Below, one piece after another: positions 7,804 through 14,384 of a DNA stretch of 64,000 nucleotides. This stretch comes from Campylobacter sp. (GTDB taxonomy: Bacteria; Campylobacterota; Campylobacteria; Campylobacterales; Campylobacteraceae), in contig NZ_JAHHTD010000002.1 in the NCBI RefSeq assembly GCF_020024835.1, positions 12,465 through 76,464 on the forward strand, given 5' to 3'. Numbering within the stretch: the stretch's first letter is position 1; every line of letters begins with the position of its first letter. The notes under the pieces are model-generated. The model ran no database searches. It saw only the letters and a list, made by a program, of their open reading frames with translations, and was not told the DNA's origin. Both the position numbers and the translations under genes were made by a program.

Positions 7804-8354
7804 CATAAATACGAAAACTCAAGTAATGGATTTTTAACAATATTTGATTTATAAAAATGCTCAAAATCATCTCTTTTAACTCTAATTATTTGAATATCTT
7901 CTCCATCAATTCCACCACCACAACTAATTTTGTCGTCCTCATCTATTTGTGCAAAATATAAAAATTGCCTACTTACTCCAGAACCAAAACCGGTATAAAA
8001 TTCTCTAATTAATTCTATTTTTTTAGGATTATATCCTACTTCCTCTATGCATTCTTCCTTTGCAATTTGCTCTAAACTTAAATTTTTATCTACAAGACCT
8101 GAACAAAGTTCCACGCTATAGCCTATTTCATCTAAATTTATATTATTTCGTTTCTGATAATCCCATAATGGAATTCTAAATTGTTTGACAAATAAAAAAA
8201 CATCATCTTGAGTATGATATAAAAACACAGAAACACTATCCATAGCTTCTATAAAATCCCAAGTATATATTTTGTCATCTTTGCCTTGATAAGAATATCT
8301 TTTTGGCTTAATATATTGTGATTTAGTGAAAATTTCTTCTTTTAAATTTTTCAT
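7788..8354 (-). CDS. Nudix hydrolase, ADP-ribose/UDP-sugar pyrophosphatase-like
   Basis: A 188-residue Nudix protein that should cleave a nucleoside diphosphate linked to a sugar or similar group. The Nudix box spans about 86-108: GLVDK, then LSLEQIAKEECIEEVGY. Its EEXXEEXG core (100-107) provides the metal-binding glutamates, but the usual first arginine is Glu100 and the glutamate of GX5E is Leu92. The GLVDK...LSLE pattern resembles the UDP-glucose pyrophosphatase (NUDT14) branch more than MutT. FYTGFGSG after the box is typical of the ADP-ribose pyrophosphatase group. It stands alone with its own promoter, downstream of groEL on the same strand. Confidence 0.85.
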   Translation of the reverse strand: MKNLKEEIFTKSQYIKPKRYSYQGKDDKIYTWDFIEAMDSVSVFLYHTQDDVFLFVKQFRIPLWDYQKRNNINLDEIGYSVELCSGLVDKNLSLEQIAKEECIEEVGYNPKKIELIREFYTGFGSGVSRQFLYFAQIDEDDKISCGGGIDGEDIQIIRVKRDDFEHFYKSNIVKNPLLEFSYLWFKNR

Positions 8355-8384
8355 AATTAAAACCTTAAAATATAATCTGCTTTA

Positions 8385-8390
8385 ATTATA
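8385..8390 (-). promoter_or_regulatory. -10 element of the Nudix gene promoter
   Basis: TATAAT on the minus strand (in TTTTAGTATAATTAAAGC) lies 31 bases upstream of the Nudix ATG and downstream of the groEL terminator. Confidence 0.6.
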
Positions 8391-8422
8391 CTAAAAGAAT
8401 ATAAAATTGAAATTGTAAATTA

Positions 8423-8447
8423 GACCGCCTTTAAAAATAAGACGGCC
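8423..8447 (-). terminator. Terminator hairpin after groEL
   Basis: On the minus strand GGCCGTCTT and AAGGCGGTC flank a 7-nt loop. All nine positions pair in the RNA if two G-U wobbles are allowed; the opposite strand would have A-C clashes at those two places, so the hairpin is specific for groESL transcripts. The U-tract after it is weak. Confidence 0.7.
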
Positions 8448-8483
8448 AAAAAATAAGAAAGGTAAAAAAGATGGGGGGCTAAA

Positions 8484-10127
8484 TTACATCATTCCACCCA
8501 TACCGCCCATTCCACCCATACCGCTCATATCTGGCATAGCAGCAGGTTTATCTTCTTTAATTTCGCTAATAGTAGCCTCTGTAGTAAGTAACATACTAGC
8601 AACAGAAACAGCATTTAACAATGCAATTCTTTCTACTTTAACAGGATCAATAATACCACTTTCAAGCATATTAACATATTCGCCTTTTGCAGCGTCAAAA
8701 CCTTTATTTTCCTCTTGGCTATTTTCCACTGTATTTACCACAACACCAGCATCAAAACCAGCATTTTCAGCAATTTGTCTCAAAGGTGCTCTTAAAGCTC
8801 TCTCTACAATCGCAACACCAATTGCTTCATCGCCTTGTAAAAAATTTAAGTTAATTTTAGACTTTGCTTTAATTAAAGCAGCACCACCACCTACTACTAT
8901 TCCTTCTTCAACAGCAGCTTTTGTAGCACTTAGCGCATCATCTACTCTATCTTTTTTCTCTTTCATTTCAGTTTCAGTAGCAGCACCAACTTTAATTACT
9001 GCAACACCACCGCTAAGTTTTGCCAATCTTTCTTGTAATTTTTCCTTATCATAATCACTTGTTGTTTCGGCAATTTGAGCTTTTATTTGTGTAATTCTCG
9101 CATCAATACTTGATTTTTCTCCAGCACCATTTACAATAGTAGTATTATCTTTATCAATAATCACACTCGAAGCTTGTCCAAGATCTTCAATACCAGCACT
9201 CTCTAAAGTTCTTCCAAGTTCTTCAGAAATCACTTCACCGCCAGTTAATATAGCAATATCTTCTAACATTGCTTTTCTTCTATCTCCAAAGCCTGGAGCT
9301 TTTACAGCAGAAATATTTAATACACCTCTTAATTTATTTACAACTAAAGTTGCTAAAGCTTCACCTTCAATATCTTCAGCTACAATTAAAAGAGGTTTAC
9401 CAGTTTTTTGAATCTGTTCTAAAATTGGCAATAAATCTTTTAAATTTGCAATTTTCTTATCAAATAACAAAATATATGGACTTTGTAATTCTACCGTCAT
9501 TTTTTCAGCATTAGTGATAAAATATGGGCTCAAATAACCTCTATCAAATTGCATACCTTCAACAACATTTAACTCATCATTAATTGACTTTGCCTCTTCA
9601 ACGGTAATTACTCCGTCTTTACCTACTTTTTCCATAGCATCAGCAATTAAACTTCCGATTTTTTCATCAGAATTTGCTGATATCGTTGCAACTTGAGCAA
9701 TTTCTTTTTTATCTTTTACTTCGCGAGACATTTTTTTAAGTTCAGCTACAATCGCCTCGCAAGCTTTATCCATACCTCTTTTTACTTCAATAGGATTTGC
9801 ACCAGCTGTAATATTTCTTAAACCTTCTTTAAATATAGCATGCGCTAATACAGTTGCTGTAGTAGTGCCATCTCCTGCTTGATCAGCTGTTTTACTCGCA
9901 ACTTCTCTTACTAAAGAAGCACCCATATTCTCTAAAGAATCTTTAAGTTCCACTTCTTTTGCTACACTAACACCATCTTTGGTAATAGATGGAGCACCAA
10001 AACTTTTTTGAATTAACACATTGCGACCTCTTGGTCCCATTGTAACTTTAACCGCATCATTTAATTTTTTAACACCCTCATAAAGCTTGTTTCTTGCTTC
10101 ATCTGAAAAAAATATTTCTTTTGCCAT
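8484..10127 (-). CDS. groL: Chaperonin GroEL (Hsp60)
   Basis: A 547-residue 60-kDa chaperonin subunit of the 14-mer folding chamber. It has the ATP-site segments VTMGPRGRN and DGTTTATVLA, the GGGAALIKA region and the methionine/glycine-rich C-terminal tail of GGM repeats. The length is standard. It follows groES by 10 bp in the same operon and is closed by a hairpin. Control is through the CIRCE operator upstream of groES. It is the only groEL in the window. Confidence 0.99.
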   Translation of the reverse strand: MAKEIFFSDEARNKLYEGVKKLNDAVKVTMGPRGRNVLIQKSFGAPSITKDGVSVAKEVELKDSLENMGASLVREVASKTADQAGDGTTTATVLAHAIFKEGLRNITAGANPIEVKRGMDKACEAIVAELKKMSREVKDKKEIAQVATISANSDEKIGSLIADAMEKVGKDGVITVEEAKSINDELNVVEGMQFDRGYLSPYFITNAEKMTVELQSPYILLFDKKIANLKDLLPILEQIQKTGKPLLIVAEDIEGEALATLVVNKLRGVLNISAVKAPGFGDRRKAMLEDIAILTGGEVISEELGRTLESAGIEDLGQASSVIIDKDNTTIVNGAGEKSSIDARITQIKAQIAETTSDYDKEKLQERLAKLSGGVAVIKVGAATETEMKEKKDRVDDALSATKAAVEEGIVVGGGAALIKAKSKINLNFLQGDEAIGVAIVERALRAPLRQIAENAGFDAGVVVNTVENSQEENKGFDAAKGEYVNMLESGIIDPVKVERIALLNAVSVASMLLTTEATISEIKEDKPAAMPDMSGMGGMGGMGGMM

Positions 10128-10137
10128 TTAATATCCT

Positions 10138-10404
10138 TTATTTTAAAATTCCTAATATATCATCAACATTTAAAACTAAATATTCTACATTATCTATTTT
10201 TATTTCTGTACCACCATATTTTGCAAAAATCACAACATCGTTTATTTGTATTTCTTTTCCTTCCACTTCTTTACTTGCTGCGACAACTTCTCCCTTTAAT
10301 GGCTTTTCTTTAGCATTATCTGGTATAATAATTCCTGAAGCAGTCGTAGTAGCTTCTTCTAAGCGTTTAACTAATACACGCTTTCCTAAAGGTTGAAAAT
10401 TCAT
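10138..10404 (-). CDS. groS: Co-chaperonin GroES
   Basis: An 88-residue Hsp10 that caps the GroEL ring. It starts MNFQPLGKRVLVKRLE and contains the mobile-loop region EEATTTASGIIIPDNAKEKP and the conserved GEVVAASKE. The ATG follows AAAGGATAAAAA. It is the first gene of the heat-shock operon; the promoter and CIRCE element lie directly upstream. Confidence 0.98.
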   Translation of the reverse strand: MNFQPLGKRVLVKRLEEATTTASGIIIPDNAKEKPLKGEVVAASKEVEGKEIQINDVVIFAKYGGTEIKIDNVEYLVLNVDDILGILK

Positions 10405-10431
10405 TTTTTATCCTTTCAAAATGTATCATTA

Positions 10432-10458
10432 TTAGCACTCGTTATTTTTGAGTGATAA
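10432..10458 (-). promoter_or_regulatory. CIRCE operator (HrcA binding site) of groESL
   Basis: On the plus strand TTAGCACTC, nine spacer bases, then GAGTGATAA. This is the CIRCE inverted repeat with a single change in the second arm (GAGTGCTAA is the consensus). It lies just downstream of the -10 box and covers the expected transcription start, the normal place for HrcA repression. Confidence 0.93.
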
Positions 10459-10460
10459 CA

Positions 10461-10466
10461 ATTATA
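10461..10466 (-). promoter_or_regulatory. -10 element of groESL
   Basis: A perfect TATAAT on the minus strand, three bases upstream of the CIRCE element, would place the start of transcription inside the operator. Confidence 0.75.
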
Positions 10467-10502
10467 CATAAAATAAAGTAAATTGTCAATAAATTAAGTT
10501 AT

Positions 10503-10549
10503 ATATATCATATAAGTTTAGTCTATTAAACTAAATTTATATGATATAT
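10503..10549. repeat. 20-bp inverted repeat upstream of the AsmA-like gene
   Basis: Arms 10503-10522 and 10530-10549 are complementary at 19 of 20 positions and surround a 7-nt loop. The one difference is a G-T pair, so plus-strand RNA pairs throughout. It ends seven bases before the AAAGG ribosome-binding site of the downstream gene. It may be an operator, a transcript stabiliser or a terminator-like barrier in the divergent groES/asmA gap; nothing in the sequence decides between these. Confidence 0.75.
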
Positions 10550-10567
10550 TAGTATAAAGGTATTAAA

Positions 10568-13102
10568 ATGAAAAAAATTTTTTATACTTCCTTAATAGTT
10601 GTTTTCATACTGCTAGCAAGTAGCTATGTTTTACTTTTTACAAGCATAGGAAATAATTTCTTAAAACCAAAACTAGAAGAGATTATCATACAAAAAAGCG
10701 GTATAAAGGTTAAATTTGATAATTTCAAAATTCGCTTTTCTACTTTAGATATAAAGGCGAATTTAGATGATAAATTTTTTATTAATATTGAAGGAAATAT
10801 ATCTCCTTTGAGTTTAGGTTTTGATTTAAATTATATTATAGACTTGCAAAAAAAATACATTAAAGAGCTAAAATTAAGCAATCAACAAGATATTACTTTT
10901 AAAGGAAATATTATCGGAAAAAGTAGTAATTTCAATATAAATGGAAATGGATTTTTATTTGATTCTATTCTTAATCTAAAGGCCAATATTGTTAATTTTT
11001 ATCCTTTAAATTTGCAATTTTTAGGAAAAGATATGGATATGACTCAAATTTTAGATTTTATAAATTTACCAAGATATATCCAAGGAAAAATAAGTATTAC
11101 CACTAATATTAACGCCAAAGATTCAAAAGCAAATGGAAGTTCTTTAATTAGTTTTTATACAAACTCCATTAATAATACATTAATTCAACGAGATTTCAAT
11201 CTTAGCTTGCCAAAAGAAAATTTTATAAAAGGTGAAATTAATTCTTTAATACAAAATGATATTATTACTTCTAAAAGTAAAATTTTAAGTAATTTTTTTA
11301 AATTCTATACTCAACAAAGTATTTATGAGCTTCAAAACAACAAATTAAATTCTGATTTTGAAATTCTTTTAGATGATTTTAATCAATTTTCAAGTATCGC
11401 TAAAATAAAACTTCAAGGAAAAAGTAAAATTAATGGCAACTTAGAATTTACACAAAATCAATTAAAAAAAATAGATGCTACTTTTTATGGACTTGGTGGA
11501 GAATTAAAAGCTACACTTTTAGATGATAATTTAAATTTAAATACAAGCTCTATTGAGATTGCACAATTGCTCAATACCATTTCTATGCCAAAATTTATAA
11601 ATTCTAAATTACAATTAGATTTTAATGCTAAAGGTTTAGATTTTAAAAATTTTGATCTTTTTGTAGAACTTAAAAATGCAAATATTAATGCTAGTGAATT
11701 TAAAAAAATCAATAATCTAGATTTTCCAAAGACTAATTTTAATTTACAAGCAAAAGCAGATGCAAAAAATTCATTAATTAATTATGAAATGTCACTAGAT
11801 TCAAATATAGCCAAAATTTCAAATTTAAGCGGTTTGTATCATCTTGAAAATAAAAATCTAAATTTAAATTTAAATGCATTTATAGACAATCTTAATAAAA
11901 TAAAAGTTTTAACCAAGCAAGACCTTAATGGACCTTTAAGTATAGACGCTAAAATCGATCTTAAGGAAAATATTATACAAAACCTTGATGCAAATATCAA
12001 AATTATGCAAGGATTAATCAACGCAAAATATAATGGAAAAAATTTGCAAGCAACTATAAATAGTTTGAAATTACAACAGATTTTTCCTTTAATAAGACAA
12101 CAAGTTTTAGCATATGGAAATATTTATGCAGATATAAAATTAGATTCTTTAGATTTTAATAATTTAAATGGAAAATTTAATGTAAATATTGATTCGTCTT
12201 TCAATGAAATAGAACTTTCAAAATTTCTTAATAAAAAATTTCCAAAAAATACTTCAGCGAAAGTAAATATCGAAGGAAAAATTAACAAATCTATTCTAGA
12301 TTTTGATACAAAAATACATTCATCTTTTGCTAACATCAATACCTTTAAAGGTAAATTTGATATTAATAAAATTTTTCTACAAAGCAACTATGATATTTCA
12401 ATCAATGACTTTTCAACCTTAGGATTTTTAGTAGATAGAAAATTAAAAGGAAATGCAAATTTTAATGGTCAATTAAATTTTGAAAATAATTTAATTGATG
12501 CAAGCATTTTTAGTAAAAAAATCTTTGAAGGGCAAATGGAAGCAACTTTAAAAAATAATATATTAAAAGCAGATATTAAAAATATTGATTTATCAATTTT
12601 AACTCAAAGTTTAGATTTACCAGATTATTACGAAGCAAAATCTGATTTAAAAGCAAATTACAATCTTTCAACAGAAAGTGGAGAAGTTTTGTTAAATCTT
12701 AAAAATGGAAAGCTAAAAAAGAATTTAATGATAAATACACTGATATTATTATTACAAAAAGATATTACCAAAGATGTTTATCGTAGCGGGGACGCAAGTG
12801 CTATTATCAATAAAAATCTAATTGATTTAAATCTCAATTTACTAGCTGATAATAGTAAAATAAATATCACAAAAGGTAAAGTTAATACTAAAAATAGTGC
12901 CTTAAATATCCCGTTTAATATAGAAATAGACAGGGCAATATTTAAAGGAATAATTAAAGGAACAATAGAAAATCCAAAGATAAAACTTGATACAAAAAGC
13001 ACATTAAATACAATCAAAAATATCATTACTAGACAAGATCCAAAAGAAGAAAAGAATAAAAATGACAAGGGTATAAATAAGCTTTTTAATAAAATATTCT
13101 AA
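10568..13102 (+). CDS. AsmA-like envelope protein
   Basis: An 844-residue protein with an N-terminal membrane anchor (about 5-27) and a very long periplasmic part rich in short alternating beta strands of the kind LNLNLNAFIDNL and LKLQGKSKINGNL. The start, an anchor followed by the conserved-looking segment PKLEEIIIQKSGIKVKFDNF, resembles AsmA/TamB/YhdP proteins, which form hydrophobic grooves bridging inner and outer membranes for lipid transport or assist outer-membrane assembly. A lysine-rich tail closes it. As I recall, C. jejuni has the homologue next to groES as well. It is monocistronic with its own leader, and the base composition is even more AT-rich than its neighbours. The exact subfamily is uncertain. 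Confidence 0.75.
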   Translation: MKKIFYTSLIVVFILLASSYVLLFTSIGNNFLKPKLEEIIIQKSGIKVKFDNFKIRFSTLDIKANLDDKFFINIEGNISPLSLGFDLNYIIDLQKKYIKELKLSNQQDITFKGNIIGKSSNFNINGNGFLFDSILNLKANIVNFYPLNLQFLGKDMDMTQILDFINLPRYIQGKISITTNINAKDSKANGSSLISFYTNSINNTLIQRDFNLSLPKENFIKGEINSLIQNDIITSKSKILSNFFKFYTQQSIYELQNNKLNSDFEILLDDFNQFSSIAKIKLQGKSKINGNLEFTQNQLKKIDATFYGLGGELKATLLDDNLNLNTSSIEIAQLLNTISMPKFINSKLQLDFNAKGLDFKNFDLFVELKNANINASEFKKINNLDFPKTNFNLQAKADAKNSLINYEMSLDSNIAKISNLSGLYHLENKNLNLNLNAFIDNLNKIKVLTKQDLNGPLSIDAKIDLKENIIQNLDANIKIMQGLINAKYNGKNLQATINSLKLQQIFPLIRQQVLAYGNIYADIKLDSLDFNNLNGKFNVNIDSSFNEIELSKFLNKKFPKNTSAKVNIEGKINKSILDFDTKIHSSFANINTFKGKFDINKIFLQSNYDISINDFSTLGFLVDRKLKGNANFNGQLNFENNLIDASIFSKKIFEGQMEATLKNNILKADIKNIDLSILTQSLDLPDYYEAKSDLKANYNLSTESGEVLLNLKNGKLKKNLMINTLILLLQKDITKDVYRSGDASAIINKNLIDLNLNLLADNSKINITKGKVNTKNSALNIPFNIEIDRAIFKGIIKGTIENPKIKLDTKSTLNTIKNIITRQDPKEEKNKNDKGINKLFNKIF

Positions 13103-13123
13103 GCCCTTAAGAGCTTAGAATAT
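13094..13123. terminator. Palindromic terminator shared by the AsmA-like gene and hpf
   Basis: Perfect 11-bp arms ATATTCTAAGC (13094-13104) and GCTTAGAATAT (13113-13123) enclose an 8-nt loop. The left arm contains the last codons and stop of the AsmA-like gene; the hairpin ends four bases before the hpf stop. Confidence 0.75.
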
Positions 13124-13126
13124 CAT

Positions 13127-13645
13127 TTAAAATAAACCGAATTTTCCATCTTTTTTCTTAAATAAAACTCTCATCTTAGCGTCCATATCATTAAAAACTA
13201 AAAATATATCTTTGCTAGATTTAAGTTTTTCTAAAGCTTCATCAATTTCTAAAGGCTTATAAAGCTCAAGTTCTACAGGAATTATTTCATCATCATCAAT
13301 AACACTTGATAAAATGATATTTTCTTTTATTTCATCTTGGTGTTTATGAGTAGTATTTTTATCGTGCAACCTTCTTAAAACTTTAGAAATTCTATCAATT
13401 GCTAAATCTATTGCAGCATATAAGTCTTTATCCTTTTGCTTAACAACAACGGTATTAATTCCTGCTAAATTTATACCAAATTCAACCCAAAATCCTTTTT
13501 TTCCATGTCTTTCATCAGCACTAATCACACAACGAGCAGAAATTACATCAAGATTATACTTTGTCAAAGTATCAAAACTTTTTTCTACATACTCTTTAAT
13601 GGAATCTGTAAGCTCAAATTGTTTCCCGACTATACTTGTATTCAT
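13127..13645 (-). CDS. hpf: Ribosome hibernation promoting factor, long form
   Basis: A protein of 172 residues that dimerises ribosomes into inactive 100S particles in stationary phase. The N-terminal sigma-54 modulation/S30EA domain starts MNTSIVGKQFELTDSIKEYV and the C-terminal dimerisation domain (about 115-172) is present, so this is the long form. I chose the ATG at 13645 because AGGAGAG lies just upstream; an in-frame start 17 codons earlier would read through the promoter. A TATAAT box precedes it. Despite lying downstream of the mfd run on the same strand it appears to have its own promoter. Confidence 0.93.
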   Translation of the reverse strand: MNTSIVGKQFELTDSIKEYVEKSFDTLTKYNLDVISARCVISADERHGKKGFWVEFGINLAGINTVVVKQKDKDLYAAIDLAIDRISKVLRRLHDKNTTHKHQDEIKENIILSSVIDDDEIIPVELELYKPLEIDEALEKLKSSKDIFLVFNDMDAKMRVLFKKKDGKFGLF

Positions 13646-13673
13646 TACCTCTCCTTTTTTGAAGTCAAATACA

Positions 13674-13679
13674 TTATAG
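13674..13679 (-). promoter_or_regulatory. -10 element of hpf
   Basis: TGCTATAAT on the minus strand lies about 30 bases before the chosen hpf start, between hpf and the glycosylase gene. Confidence 0.65.
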
Positions 13680-13700
13680 CACTTTAAAAAAAACAAAACA

Positions 13701-14384
13701 CTAAGTTATCATCAAAGGCTTTAGTATTTCTTGTCCTTGAATTGATATATTTTTACCCAAAAAATATTTTTTACAAAAAATTACAATCATTGCATGAAAA
13801 ATTTGATAAAGTTCATAAAGTTCATATTGTCTTTTTAATAATTTATTTAATTTATTTTGATTACTAGATATATTTTGTATAAAAAAATCATTTAAATTTT
13901 CATAATTATCTAATTCATAACCTAAATATTTTGAAATTTTTGCACTATAAGCATCTACTACTAATACTTCACGCTTACAAATATAATTTAAAATTCCATC
14001 AACACTTTCTTGACCTAATCCTTTAATACCCAAAAGCCATTCTCGACAAACTTTATTTTTAAATTCATCTAGTGAAATAAAATTATCAAAAAAAGCTTGG
14101 ATAAAATTTTTTATATATTTAGCTTTTGTATTATAAAAACCACTAGGTTTTATCAAAAAAGCAAGATTTTGTGTTGAAATAGCTTTAAGATCTTCAAGCT
14201 TAGTGATATTGGCACATCTTAAATTATCTAAAGCTTTAAGCACATTTTTCCAATTCGTATTTTGAGTTAAAATAATAGAAACTAAAATTTCAAATTCACT
14301 TAATTTATCATTTTCAATCCACTCAAATTCATTAAAATTAATATTAGCTAAAATCAAAGTTTCAAATATATCATATCCACTCAT
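13701..14384 (-). CDS. HhH-GPD DNA glycosylase, MagIII (3-methyladenine)-like
   Basis: A 227-residue endonuclease III superfamily protein for base excision repair. SIILTQNTNWKNV is the conserved first helix region, the helix-hairpin-helix is LLGIKGLGQESVDGIL (117-131) and the catalytic aspartate is Asp144 in VVDAY. The hairpin position that is lysine in bifunctional EndoIII is Gln125, pointing to a pure glycosylase. The four C-terminal cysteines of the iron-sulphur cluster are missing. Both traits fit Helicobacter MagIII, which removes 3-methyladenine. Its ATG overlaps the stop of mfd, so repair genes are coupled. The substrate is inferred. Confidence 0.78.
   Translation of the reverse strand: MSGYDIFETLILANINFNEFEWIENDKLSEFEILVSIILTQNTNWKNVLKALDNLRCANITKLEDLKAISTQNLAFLIKPSGFYNTKAKYIKNFIQAFFDNFISLDEFKNKVCREWLLGIKGLGQESVDGILNYICKREVLVVDAYSAKISKYLGYELDNYENLNDFFIQNISSNQNKLNKLLKRQYELYELYQIFHAMIVIFCKKYFLGKNISIQGQEILKPLMIT

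Noticed and set aside
9269..9514. Plus-strand open frame inside groEL
   Set aside because: Leucine/glutamine-rich translation antisense to a strongly conserved gene, with no ribosome-binding site or family resemblance.
11485..12387. Minus-strand open frames opposite the AsmA-like gene
   Set aside because: They arise from the low-complexity, AT-rich coding sequence on the plus strand. No start signals or family motifs were found.
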